Part shown: in pieces, positions 36,601 to 45,265 of the stretch
How positions within the stretch are numbered: the first letter of the stretch is position 1
How the letters are laid out: every line of letters starts with the position of its first letter
Source: Echinicola strongylocentroti
GTDB lineage: Bacteria; Bacteroidota; Bacteroidia; Cytophagales; Cyclobacteriaceae
DNA length: 64,000 bases
Assembly: GCF_003260975.1 (NCBI RefSeq)
Contig: NZ_CP030041.1
Location: 4,467,501 to 4,531,500, forward strand
Reading direction: 5' to 3'
Translations under genes and position numbers: made by a program
Notes under the pieces: generated by a model
Told to the model about the DNA's origin: nothing
Database searches by the model: none
Seen by the model: only the letters and a program-made list of their open reading frames with translations

Positions 36601-38706
36601 AGGGATTTTAACTTTTCTTACGAAGGACAAAAACTTACTTTCAGCAACAGTATTAATCAAGATGTAGCAGAACAGGTAGGGGTGACATTTGACAATTTCA
36701 GACTCGGTACGGTAATGGGCCTGCTCAACCCTGATCACCTTCTGCTGGGCGGCCAACTGAATGGGGATTTTGTTGTACAAAACCCGTTTGGTGCCATGGG
36801 GATCGTGGCCGATATGGACATTACGGACATGAAGACCATGGATGTCCAACTGGGCAATTTGGCGCTAAAGGCGAAGTCAGTCGATACCAAATCATACGAT
36901 TTTGATTTGGCCCTAAAGGACAAGGGAATTGACTTGGATATTGTAGGGGATTATATGGCGAGTGAAGAAGGGGCTAATTTGGATCTCCAGTTGGATTTGA
37001 ATCAATTGCAGCTAAAGCTCCTGGAAAATCTGATGCCCGAGCAGTTTGGTGAATCAACAGGTAGTCTTAAGGGAAACCTGGCCTTAAGTGGAACTACCAC
37101 CGCTCCCGAATATGAGGGGGAGTTTAGTTTTGATTCAGCTTCTCTATTGGTCAAAATGTTGAATTCCAAATTTACCTTGCCCACCCAGCCGCTACGGTTG
37201 GATGACAGTGGGCTGTACTTTGACCAATATAGTTTTAAGGATGCTGATGGTAACAGCTTCACGCTGGATGGAGAGGTTGGGACGGAAGACATGACCAACC
37301 CTAATTTTGACCTGCAGCTTACCGCTCAAAATTTTCAAGTCCTTAATTCCACTCGCGAAGATAACGACCTTTTTTATGGTAAAGCCAACCTCAATGCTGA
37401 TGTCAAAATCACGGGTGATATGAATCTTCCGGTCGTCAATGCCAACCTTAAGGTGAACGAAGGTACAGACCTGACTTTTGTGATTCCCGAAACACAACTG
37501 GAGGTGGTAGAAAGAGAAGGCGTGGTGCTGATCGTAGATAGGGACAATCCCAACGATATCCTTACCAAAAGGGAGATGGAAAATTCCGAAGCGGTATTTA
37601 CAGGGATGGAAGTAGAGGCTGTGCTAGCAGTGGATCCTAATGCCGTGTTTAGGGTGATAGTAGATGAGCGATCTGGTGATAACCTCATGATAGCTGGTGA
37701 TGCTGACCTGAACCTTATTATTGAACCAAATGGAAAGATGAACCTGTCAGGGATCTATGAACTATCTAAGGGACACTATGAAATGAGCCTTTACAGTTTA
37801 GTGTCCAGGAAGTTTAATATTGTCGAAGGAAGTACGATTACATGGAAAGGGGATCCTATGGATGCCAACTTGGACATTACCGCTTCTTATGATGTCAAGA
37901 CCTCCGCCAGTGACCTAATGGCGACCCAGATTTCCGGTGTGAGCTCCGAAGTGTCCAACCAATACCAAGAGCGATTACCGTTTATCGTTTATTTGAATGT
38001 AGAAGGGGAATTGCTCAGGCCTCAGATATTTTTCCAGCTGGATATGCCGGAAGATGAGCAAGGAGCTTTAGGCGGGAATGTCTATACTAGGATTCAGCAA
38101 GTCAACGAGGAAGAGGGAGAGCTGAATAGACAGGTGTTTTCATTATTGGTGCTGCAGAAATTTATGCCCACTACTGGCGGAGATGGTACAGGTGGAGGTA
38201 CCGCTGGTCTGGCAAGGTCCAGTGTCAGTCAAATGCTTTCCAGTCAGCTAAATGCGCTTTCCAGTAATGTGTTGGGGAATTCTGGCTTTGAGCTGAATTT
38301 TGATCTGGATAGTTATGAAGGCTACCAAGGCGGTCAGACACAGCTCAGTGTGAGCGCCCAAAAACGACTTTTTGATGATCGATTGATCGTGCAAGTAGGT
38401 AGCGAGATGGAGCTGGAGAGCTCCAGTCAGGATACTCAAAATGACGGGGCCGTATTCGGGAATGTCAATATCGAATATTTACTTACAGAAAGTGGACGCT
38501 ACCGTCTGCGGGGATTTAGAAAAAATGAATTTGAAAGTATCATTGACGGTCAGGTGATCGTCACCGGAATCGCTTTTATTCTCAATCGGGAGTTCAACAA
38601 ATTCAAGAATTTTTGGAAGACTGATGAGCGGATACAGCAAGAGAACCAAGAAGAAGGTAGTAAAAACAGTGCTCCGGAAAGTGAAAACCAAGCGGATATA
38701 GAATGA
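33652..38706 (+). CDS. tamB: Translocation and assembly module protein TamB
   Basis: A giant 1684-residue AsmA-like protein: one N-terminal transmembrane helix (about residues 13-30, VILLVLLVIIVGALLFI), then a very long repetitive beta-rich region that would form a lipid-conducting groove across the periplasm, and the C-terminal TamB/DUF490 domain (about 1250-1640, with SGIYELSKGHYEMSL, FNIVEGSTITWKGDP and the LSVSAQKRLFDDRLIVQVG strand). TamB works with an Omp85 partner in outer-membrane lipid or protein delivery. The partner gene tamL follows with a four-base overlap (ATGA). The start is TTG at 33652, the only one that gives the full membrane anchor. Confidence 0.92.
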   Translation: MNKLKKVLYKFFKVFKVILLVLLVIIVGALLFIRSPWGQDIIVGKAVSYVKGKTNTAIGIKKLYVTFSGNLFLEGLYLEDQKGDTLVYSGKLETGVEVWPLIQDGAIHVTKLEWDQLTANVMRDEESGKFNFDFLMEAFASGDSTATAEPDTAQATSGMPEVDLGPVDLKDFHITYQDGVMGIDSKINLGEIHLDMERIDLNKMAFYIRDLQFRNTSASYKQTKPFPSAEEDTTSAAAMPVVIVDRFLVENVQADYSSIPDDMEAEVDLGSLLVVLPEADLTAQKIHLKTLGLKDSNMAINLPAASSNAPPAPASPSETAPFQWPGWTVDVNTIGLERNAFDVTIGNQQVTPGAFNPEAISLSDFHLLASQLYLKDGGAGLSLDRFDFKEGSGFQLRDFVFKAEVTDTGVTLAGLDVATGNSALNGDLLLKYGSMDELINNPEKAAFEVKLPSITLNGKDALYFVPELGKDTLFREANKKNLTGQVKIHGSMANMKIDKTQLNWGKTTQVSVNGALTQAMDPDKLQMDLEEVHFHTTRDDLRGFLDEKALGVRFPDDIVLNSSVRGMLDDLVAEAAVETSDGDLFADAKYMDKEQLLFDAKLSGKELLMEKILPGQGLGTLSFDIEAAGSGSSLEKLDATLTSSFEELSYNDYDLSGLVLDGKLKDGEGEVNTAFTDENLDANLKIGLLLDSLNSRYTADLDLKGANLRALGLTAKDIRARMKLLVDFRGNPENFDVTTKISDGLVVYDKRSYPLGNLDIQAAVRPDSTSMDISSLMLDGFLHSNASPAHIAAGMERHFEGYLADSVQMDSVAMDTAMRKPVNLDLQLAFKRAPVLDQVFVEGLEKLDSVDIRVNFKEQHHTLQADINMPHIQYNEMMLDSLQVDVDGDGTEMRFEVGFKDLRASPLAMGRTSFSGEFRQQNLYLNFESYDEEEQLYYVDSRVDYKGDTMHLHVEPEGLVLNRQQWEVPASNSVSYAPESLHFRDFNFSYEGQKLTFSNSINQDVAEQVGVTFDNFRLGTVMGLLNPDHLLLGGQLNGDFVVQNPFGAMGIVADMDITDMKTMDVQLGNLALKAKSVDTKSYDFDLALKDKGIDLDIVGDYMASEEGANLDLQLDLNQLQLKLLENLMPEQFGESTGSLKGNLALSGTTTAPEYEGEFSFDSASLLVKMLNSKFTLPTQPLRLDDSGLYFDQYSFKDADGNSFTLDGEVGTEDMTNPNFDLQLTAQNFQVLNSTREDNDLFYGKANLNADVKITGDMNLPVVNANLKVNEGTDLTFVIPETQLEVVEREGVVLIVDRDNPNDILTKREMENSEAVFTGMEVEAVLAVDPNAVFRVIVDERSGDNLMIAGDADLNLIIEPNGKMNLSGIYELSKGHYEMSLYSLVSRKFNIVEGSTITWKGDPMDANLDITASYDVKTSASDLMATQISGVSSEVSNQYQERLPFIVYLNVEGELLRPQIFFQLDMPEDEQGALGGNVYTRIQQVNEEEGELNRQVFSLLVLQKFMPTTGGDGTGGGTAGLARSSVSQMLSSQLNALSSNVLGNSGFELNFDLDSYEGYQGGQTQLSVSAQKRLFDDRLIVQVGSEMELESSSQDTQNDGAVFGNVNIEYLLTESGRYRLRGFRKNEFESIIDGQVIVTGIAFILNREFNKFKNFWKTDERIQQENQEEGSKNSAPESENQADIE

Positions 38707-41006
38707 GGATAGCAACGTTATATTGGTCAGTGTTTTTTTTAGCAATGCTAAGTTCTTGTGGGGTGGCAAAGTACATTCCGGAGGGAGAGCAATTATATAC
38801 TGGTGCCGAGCTAGAGATTACCACAGAAGACAAGGAGAATGTCAACGAAAAAACACTGGGAGTTATTCAAGACAGGCTACAGGAAATGATCCGTCCGGAA
38901 GCAAATAGCAAGTTTTTGGGAATGCGGGTGGGGCTTTGGGCCCATTATAAAGGGACACAGGAAAAGCCGGGATTTATCAATCGGTTTATGAACAAGAAAT
39001 TTGGTCAGGAGCCTGTCTACTTCAGTCAGGTAGATCCCTCAAAGACGGAAGAGCTGTTGTTGAACAGATTAGAAAACAATGGTTTTTTTTACGCGACTTC
39101 GAGCAGTGAAACTACCGGGAAGGGAAAGTTCTTGGGGATGGCCTATGTCGTAGACGTCAGTAGGCCATACTTGCTGAATGAGCTGAAGTTAGAAGGGGAT
39201 ACATTAAGCATCCAGAAGGAAATGGCCGCAATCTTAAAGGATACCAAGCTTGTGGAGGGTACAAGGTTTGAGTTACAGGCATTCAAGGATGAACGGACGC
39301 GGATAAATGACGAATTGAAGCTAAAGGGCTACTATAACTTCAATGCTGATTACCTGATTTTCGAAGCAGATACCAATAATTATGATGATCGGAAGTTTGA
39401 CTTGTTTTTGCGCCTTAAGTCTGGAGTGCCCAATCAGGCCGTAGTCCCTTATTCGATCAATGAGATTCATGTGTACCCCAATTATTCGGTGGAGGAAAAC
39501 ACCAAAGAACAGGATACCACAGTGGTGGAGAATATAGATTTTATCCAAGATGTGGTTACTTTCAGACCAGACTTACTGGAAAAGTACATTCTGATCAAAG
39601 AAGGACAGCGGTACAGCTCTGAGGAGTCGAGGTTTACATCCAATAGGCTTTCGTCAATTGGGAACTACAGGTATGTCAACTTGCGGTATGATGAAGTCGA
39701 TTCTGTTGGAATGGACGATGAAGGGAAATTAGATGCTAATATCTATCTTTCGCCTTTGAAGAAAAGGTCAGTAAGGGCAGAATTACAGGGACTTTCTAAA
39801 TCGAATAACTTTATCGGCCCTTCTATTTTATTGACTTATCGCAATAGGAACTTGTTCAAAGGCGGCGAAACAATGAACATATCGGCAAGTTTTGGTTATG
39901 AAACACAGATTGCTGGTGGGGATAGGACAGGCTTGAGTACATATGACATAGGCCTGAGCGGGGACCTGATTTTTCCACGGGTTATCTTTCCGTCCCAAAT
40001 CCAAGACCGGTTCAGGTATTCGGTGCCCAAAACCAAAATCAGCCTTGGAGTACAGTCTATCAATAGGATTGGCCTTTACCGTCTCAATAATGTCTCTACA
40101 AGCTATGGTTACTATTGGAATGCCAACAGGTTTGTATATCATGAGATCAACCCGATCAGCTTGAGTGTGGTAAGCTTATCGGATGTGACACCCGATTTTC
40201 AGCAGATATTGGACGATAACCCTTTTCTGGCCAAAAGTTTTGAACAGCAGTTTATTGCTGGACTGAATTACACCTTTAATTATAACCAATTAGGGGATGA
40301 TTTTAGGACGCACAAGATTTTTACGGGCTTTTCTTTAGACATGGCAGGAAATCTGATAGGGGCTTTTGATGGAAAGAGTACCGTGGAGGAGCCCAATAAA
40401 ATATTTGGGATGGAATATGCGCAATATGTACGTGGTGATTTGGATTTTAGGTACCACTTTAAGCTGGGAGAGGATGAAATCCTTGCTACCAGGGTTTTTG
40501 GTGGTGTGGGTGTGCCTTATGGTAACTCCATTTCCCTTCCCTACATTAAGCAGTATTCGGCAGGTGGGCCGAATAGTGTAAGGGCTTTTCGGATACGCTC
40601 ACTAGGGCCGGGATCATATAGGCCGGATTCTATCAATAACCAATCCTATTTTGAACAGACCGGGGATATCAGGCTAGAAGGAAATATAGAGTACCGTTTT
40701 CCTCTTGTCCCGTATTTGAAGGGGGCTTTGTTTGTGGATGCAGGTAATGTCTGGCTGATGAATGAAAATGAAGCATTGCCCGGCGGTCAATTTACAGGCT
40801 CTTGGTTTAGTGAATTGGGAGTAGGGGCAGGGGTTGGCCTGCGGATAGATATTGAGTTTTTCGTGATCAGATTTGATTTTGCATCTCCATTACGAAAACC
40901 TTGGTTACCTGAAGGAGAAAGGTGGCAAAAAGAGTTCAAGCCATTTGACCGTGATTGGAGAAGGGAAAACTTTATCTTTAATTTTGCAATTGGCTATCCG
41001 TTCTAG
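38703..41006 (+). CDS. tamL: TamL: lipidated TamA-type Omp85 outer-membrane protein
   Basis: A 767-residue Omp85-family barrel. Unlike TamA of Proteobacteria it has a lipoprotein signal peptide (lipobox MLSSC, Cys19), the hallmark of the TamL variant of Bacteroidota. POTRA domains occupy about residues 25-360, and the C-terminal 16-strand barrel includes the conserved lid-lock-type segment YSAGGPNSVRAFRIRSLGPG, a variant of the VRGF/RGF motif, and ends with an aromatic residue (IGYPF). It overlaps tamB by four bases, so the two partners are translationally coupled. Confidence 0.93.
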   Translation: MRIATLYWSVFFLAMLSSCGVAKYIPEGEQLYTGAELEITTEDKENVNEKTLGVIQDRLQEMIRPEANSKFLGMRVGLWAHYKGTQEKPGFINRFMNKKFGQEPVYFSQVDPSKTEELLLNRLENNGFFYATSSSETTGKGKFLGMAYVVDVSRPYLLNELKLEGDTLSIQKEMAAILKDTKLVEGTRFELQAFKDERTRINDELKLKGYYNFNADYLIFEADTNNYDDRKFDLFLRLKSGVPNQAVVPYSINEIHVYPNYSVEENTKEQDTTVVENIDFIQDVVTFRPDLLEKYILIKEGQRYSSEESRFTSNRLSSIGNYRYVNLRYDEVDSVGMDDEGKLDANIYLSPLKKRSVRAELQGLSKSNNFIGPSILLTYRNRNLFKGGETMNISASFGYETQIAGGDRTGLSTYDIGLSGDLIFPRVIFPSQIQDRFRYSVPKTKISLGVQSINRIGLYRLNNVSTSYGYYWNANRFVYHEINPISLSVVSLSDVTPDFQQILDDNPFLAKSFEQQFIAGLNYTFNYNQLGDDFRTHKIFTGFSLDMAGNLIGAFDGKSTVEEPNKIFGMEYAQYVRGDLDFRYHFKLGEDEILATRVFGGVGVPYGNSISLPYIKQYSAGGPNSVRAFRIRSLGPGSYRPDSINNQSYFEQTGDIRLEGNIEYRFPLVPYLKGALFVDAGNVWLMNENEALPGGQFTGSWFSELGVGAGVGLRIDIEFFVIRFDFASPLRKPWLPEGERWQKEFKPFDRDWRRENFIFNFAIGYPF

Positions 41007-41010
41007 ATAG

Positions 41011-41138
41011 GGGAAGATTGTAGAATTGCTTGATCGTAAAATTGATGTGGTGCTAGGCGATACCCAAAGGCTACCGCTTTTTTCCTGTCGCCAATCGATG
41101 ATTATCCCATTTTACAACTTCACAATTCTACAATCCCA
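41011..41138. repeat. Inverted-repeat element between tamL and pfkA
   Basis: Perfect 13-bp arms GATTGTAGAATTG (41016-41028) and CAATTCTACAATC (41123-41135) continue inward with imperfect pairing (left GATCGTAAAATTG, right CATTTTACAACTTC), giving terminal repeats of about 30 bp around a 60-bp centre. Outer GGG/CCC also match. It fills the gap between two convergent genes and could act as a MITE-like insertion, a bidirectional terminator, or both. No similarity to R1-R6 is seen. Confidence 0.7.
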
Positions 41139-41144
41139 TAATGC

Positions 41145-42131
41145 TTATGTAGAGAGTATTTTTGCTACGCGGAAGTCTTCTTCATCTACTTCCTTGTCAT
41201 CCACGATGGCCCGTTTGATAGGGGTATAGACTACTTTGTTGTTGATGACACCGGCCATGACATCACATTTGCCTTGCATGAGGCCTTCTACGGCGGATAC
41301 ACCTAGTTTACTGGCAAGTACACGATCGTAAGAAGTTGGTGATCCACCACGTTGGAGGTGGCCAAGGATCGTTACCTTGATATCATAATTGGGCAGGTAT
41401 TTCTTCACTTTCTTAGAAATTTCCAGAGCGCCGCCACTTTTGCCACCCTCAGCCACGATGACCACGTTAGCTTGCTTTTTGGCTTTTGCACGGGTGTTCA
41501 AACGGTCAATCAGTGATTCCACGGGCATTTTCTTTTCAGGGATCAGCGTGGCTGCTGCCGCACTTCCGATACCGGCGTTGATGGCAATAAACCCAGAGTC
41601 CCGTCCCATTACCTCTACGAAGAAAAGCCTGTCGTGGGAGGTTGCGGTATCCCTGATTTTATCAATGGCTTCTATGGCCGTGTTGCAGGCGGTATCAAAA
41701 CCAATGGTATTGTCCGTGCCAGATAGGTCATTGTCGATGGTGCCTGGAAGGCCGATCGCTGGAATACCAAATTCCTTGTAGAATAAGTGGGCACCAGTAA
41801 GCGAACCGTCACCTCCGATGACCACTAGTCCATTGATGCCGTGTTTTTGGAGATTGTCGTATGCTTTTTGTCGGCCTTCAGTGGTCCTGAATTCTGCACT
41901 TCTGGCAGACTTGAGAAAAGTACCACCTCGCTCCAGGACATATGCGATATCAGAACTCTCCAGTTTACGGATATCGTTTTGGATCATTCCTTCGTATCCT
42001 CGGTAGATACCATATACTTCTATGTTATAATAAAAAGCACAACGCACTACGGCACGGATGGCTGCGTTCATTCCCGGCGCGTCCCCTCCTGAGGTTAGTA
42101 CACCGATTTTTGTGATTGCTTTACTTTCCAT
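41145..42131 (-). CDS. pfkA: ATP-dependent 6-phosphofructokinase
   Basis: Glycolytic enzyme phosphorylating fructose 6-phosphate to fructose 1,6-bisphosphate. A 328-residue group I PfkA: ATP-binding TSGGDAPGMNAAIR (13-26), GGDGS (106-110; the glycine at the ATP-site position favours ATP over pyrophosphate), catalytic Asp in TIDNDLSGTDNTIGFDT (131-147), and the fructose-6-phosphate segment EVMGRDSGFIA. The first 11 bases overlap the end of mgsA, so the two genes are coupled. Confidence 0.96.
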   Translation of the reverse strand: MESKAITKIGVLTSGGDAPGMNAAIRAVVRCAFYYNIEVYGIYRGYEGMIQNDIRKLESSDIAYVLERGGTFLKSARSAEFRTTEGRQKAYDNLQKHGINGLVVIGGDGSLTGAHLFYKEFGIPAIGLPGTIDNDLSGTDNTIGFDTACNTAIEAIDKIRDTATSHDRLFFVEVMGRDSGFIAINAGIGSAAAATLIPEKKMPVESLIDRLNTRAKAKKQANVVIVAEGGKSGGALEISKKVKKYLPNYDIKVTILGHLQRGGSPTSYDRVLASKLGVSAVEGLMQGKCDVMAGVINNKVVYTPIKRAIVDDKEVDEEDFRVAKILST

Positions 42132-42507
42132 CTTGAAAATCGGTCGTTATTTGTTTGAACATCAGATTTGCAGAGGCTAGGTTGGTAGCCAAAGGTATAT
42201 TGTGGACATCGCAGATTCTCATCAGCATTTGTACGTCTGGTTCGTGGGGGTGCTTGTCCAAAGGATCCCTGAAAAATATCACCAGATCAAGTTTCTTTTC
42301 TGCAGCCATGGCCGCTATTTGGGCATCACCACCGTAAGGGCCAGACATTAGTTTTTCGACCTCAAACCCCGCTCGTTCGATATGCGAGCCTGTGGTACCG
42401 GTGGCAAAAAGGCGTACATCAGCTCCCAGGAGTCGGTCTTTAAAACCACTTAGAAAGTGTACCATGTCAGCTTTTTTTCCGTCATGGGCGATTAAAGCAA
42501 TTCTCAT
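42121..42507 (-). CDS. mgsA: Methylglyoxal synthase
   Basis: Converts dihydroxyacetone phosphate to methylglyoxal and phosphate, a bypass of lower glycolysis used when sugar phosphates accumulate. The 128-residue length is normal. Conserved elements are IALIAHDGKKADMV, ATGTTG, SGPYGGDAQIAA and FFRDPLDKHPHEPD with the catalytic aspartates and histidine. It precedes and overlaps pfkA, putting the overflow bypass under the same control as the committing step of glycolysis. Confidence 0.95.
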   Translation of the reverse strand: MRIALIAHDGKKADMVHFLSGFKDRLLGADVRLFATGTTGSHIERAGFEVEKLMSGPYGGDAQIAAMAAEKKLDLVIFFRDPLDKHPHEPDVQMLMRICDVHNIPLATNLASANLMFKQITTDFQDGK

Positions 42508-42534
42508 TATCTTCTGTTTAATAGGTTGATGGCC

Positions 42535-42566
42535 TAAAGTTATGAAAAATTAAAGATTTTGTTCAA
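42535..42566 (-). promoter_or_regulatory. Possible promoter of mgsA-pfkA
   Basis: Minus-strand TTG (42566-42564), a 21-base spacer and TAACTTTA (42542-42535) resemble the Bacteroidota promoter; the last base of the -7 box departs from consensus. The mgsA ATG is 28 bases downstream. Confidence 0.45.
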
Positions 42567-42737
42567 GGTTTATATAGCTAAGATAGTAATGGTGATGTTA
42601 TGGGGAGAGGAGGACGATAAGGAGTGCCGTGAAGAAGCCTGACCCTGACACCTTCCAGACCACAGGAAGGGTTGACTGGCGGATGTATACTGCTTTTCAG
42701 AAAACCTATTGACCTGGTAACCCAATACCTCTAAATC

Positions 42738-45260
42738 CTAATAGGGATCTACATCCACTACAAAACGAACGGATTTGAATTCCTTTTGGGTGTTAAGTTC
42801 GAAGATCAGTTGGTTCATCTCATGTTTGAAAATGGCCGGAGTATTGCCTGTTTTGTCGAGCTTTATATAGATGTCGAATAAATACTGGTTTTTGACTTTA
42901 CCGATCAATCCTTTTTCTGGTCCTAAAATGATTTTCTTTACAGGGATTTCCTTCAGCAGGTTGGCCAAGTGCCGAGCAGCTTTTTCGGCTATCTTAGCCT
43001 CTTTATGTCGGGCAGTGACCTTGATGTTTTTCACAAAAGGAGGATAGAAAAACCGTTGTCTTTCGGCCATTTCTGTCATATAAAATTCCGTATAGTTCCC
43101 TTGTATGACTTGGTCAAAGACAATATTGTCCGGCCTTCGGGTTTGGATGATGACGCTTCCTTGTCGGTCTCGTCGGCCTGCCCGGCCAGCTACCTGTGTG
43201 ATTTGCTGGTAAGCCCTTTCTCCTGACCTGAAATCCGGGAAATAAAGGATCCGATCAGCATCCACAATACCCACTACCGTGACACGGTCAAAGTCCAGTC
43301 CTTTGGTAATCATCTGGGTGCCTACTAATATGTCCAGGTTCCCCGATGCAAATTCATCAAAAATCCGTTGATAGGCATATTTGCTTCTGGTCGTGTCCAA
43401 GTCCATCCTGCCGATACGGGCTTCGGGAAAGAGCAGTGACAGGCTTTCCTCCAAGCGTTCTGTGCCGATGCCAACGGTGGTCAGCTTGTGGCTCCCGCAT
43501 GCGGGGCAGGCACGCGGTACTTTTTCTTTAAATCCGCAATAGTGACAACGCATCTCTTCACTATACTGGTGATAGGTGAGATTGACATCGCAATGCTCAC
43601 AATCGGGAATCCACCCACACTCTTCACAGGAAATATAAGGTGCATACCCCCGCCTATTCTGAAATATAAGGACCTGCTCTTGTCTGTCCAGTGCTTGCTG
43701 GATCTTTTCGCGCATTAGCCTTGTGAAATCCAGTTTGAGCAGGTTTTTCTTTTTGTCCACCAAGATGTCTGCCACGTGAAATTCAGGAAGCTGGGCTTTT
43801 CCAAAGCGCTTGTCCAAGTGAACATACCCGTATTTTTGGGTACGTGCGTTATAGAATGATTCGTAGGAGGGAGTGGCACTGCCCAAGAGGGTTTTGGATT
43901 GGTGAAGCCACGAAAGCATGATGGCCGCATCACGGGCCTGAAAACGAGGAGCCGGATCAAACTGCTTATAGGAAGGCTCATGCTCCTCGTCGACGATGAT
44001 CATTCCCAAACTGTCAAATGGAAGGAAAATGGCGGACCTGACACCTACCACAAAGGAAAAACGGCCGCTCAGTACACCTTGCCAAACCTCTACTCGTTCG
44101 TTGTCGGAGTGCTTGGAATGGTAAATGCCCATTTCACTGCCAAATACCTTCTGAAGCCTGCCGACAATCTGGGTGGTGAGGGCAATCTCAGGAAGCAATA
44201 GCAGCACTTGTGAGCCACTGTCTAGGACTTCCCTGATCAGATTGATGTAGATTTCGGTTTTTCCACTCCCCGTAATGCCGTGCAGGAGAACGGTTTGCTT
44301 TTGATCAAATTGCTCCTTGATACTGGATAAACCTTCTTCTTGAAATTCCGCTAGATGAATTTCACGATCATCCACAGGGAGATTGTCAAATCGGCTGACA
44401 ATGACTTTAAATTCTTCCAATACCTCGTTTTTGATCAGCGTCTTCAGGGAACTGGGAGAAAGCCCTGCATCTGTAATGGTCTTTTTCTCAAGCCCCTTTT
44501 CGTTCTTTTCAGGGCTCAGAAATACCGGTATTTCTTGTAGGTATTTCAGTAGGATTTCCTCTTGCTTGGTGCTTTTGCTGAGCTTTTCAAACAGTTGCTC
44601 CAACGCTTCTTTTGAGGATGAAAATGGCTCTTTTAGCCGGATTCTGTTTTCTACTTTTGGCGTATATTTATCTTTTACCTGTTCATAGACCAAAACAGCT
44701 TCTTTGGCGACCAAACTTTTGATGATTTCATAGCTGGACTTGATGCCCAACAGCTTGCCACAGTCTTCATAAGTCAATTCGGGCTTGCTTTCCAGCACAT
44801 CTAAAATGACTTGCTCACGAGGGTCAATGGGGAATTTGCAGTGTTCTTGGTCAAAATTCGGGTTGAGTTGGATCCTGCTTTCACTGCTGAGCTTAAGCCC
44901 GGAGGGCAAGGCGGCGTTCATTACCTCACCGATCTGACAGCAATAATATTCAGCCATCCAAAACCAAAACTTGATTTGTAGGGGATTGACTACGGGATGG
45001 TCGTCCAGTACCTCTAAAATAGGTTTGGTTTCATAGTCTTTTGGAGGTTTTTGATGGACTTTTCCAATGATCCCGGTCAATACTTTTTTTCTGCCAAATT
45101 GTACGATCACACGATAGCCAATGCCAACGGATTTTTCCATGGATCTGGGAATGCGATAGGTGAACATCCGCGGAATGGGCACAGGCAGGATGATATCGGC
45201 AAATATGGCCGGGGCGCTCGTGGCGTCAAGTGAGGTGTTGTCTCCAAAAAGATCTTCCAA
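42738..45260 (-). CDS. priA: Primosomal replication-restart helicase PriA
   Basis: A superfamily 2 DNA helicase of 840 residues that reloads the replisome at collapsed forks. N-terminal 3'-DNA-binding domain (FADIILPVPIPRMFTY...), Walker A GITGSGKTEIY, the DEEH box (VDEEHEPSYKQ), a zinc-binding insertion with paired cysteines (CEECGW, CEHCD, CHYCG, CPACG), and QVAGRAGRRDRQG in helicase motif VI. The start is TTG at 45260, five bases after the stop of the DUF255 gene, so co-transcription is likely. No in-frame ATG preserves the N-terminal domain. Confidence 0.95.
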   Translation of the reverse strand: MEDLFGDNTSLDATSAPAIFADIILPVPIPRMFTYRIPRSMEKSVGIGYRVIVQFGRKKVLTGIIGKVHQKPPKDYETKPILEVLDDHPVVNPLQIKFWFWMAEYYCCQIGEVMNAALPSGLKLSSESRIQLNPNFDQEHCKFPIDPREQVILDVLESKPELTYEDCGKLLGIKSSYEIIKSLVAKEAVLVYEQVKDKYTPKVENRIRLKEPFSSSKEALEQLFEKLSKSTKQEEILLKYLQEIPVFLSPEKNEKGLEKKTITDAGLSPSSLKTLIKNEVLEEFKVIVSRFDNLPVDDREIHLAEFQEEGLSSIKEQFDQKQTVLLHGITGSGKTEIYINLIREVLDSGSQVLLLLPEIALTTQIVGRLQKVFGSEMGIYHSKHSDNERVEVWQGVLSGRFSFVVGVRSAIFLPFDSLGMIIVDEEHEPSYKQFDPAPRFQARDAAIMLSWLHQSKTLLGSATPSYESFYNARTQKYGYVHLDKRFGKAQLPEFHVADILVDKKKNLLKLDFTRLMREKIQQALDRQEQVLIFQNRRGYAPYISCEECGWIPDCEHCDVNLTYHQYSEEMRCHYCGFKEKVPRACPACGSHKLTTVGIGTERLEESLSLLFPEARIGRMDLDTTRSKYAYQRIFDEFASGNLDILVGTQMITKGLDFDRVTVVGIVDADRILYFPDFRSGERAYQQITQVAGRAGRRDRQGSVIIQTRRPDNIVFDQVIQGNYTEFYMTEMAERQRFFYPPFVKNIKVTARHKEAKIAEKAARHLANLLKEIPVKKIILGPEKGLIGKVKNQYLFDIYIKLDKTGNTPAIFKHEMNQLIFELNTQKEFKSVRFVVDVDPY

Positions 45261-45265
45261 GGGAA

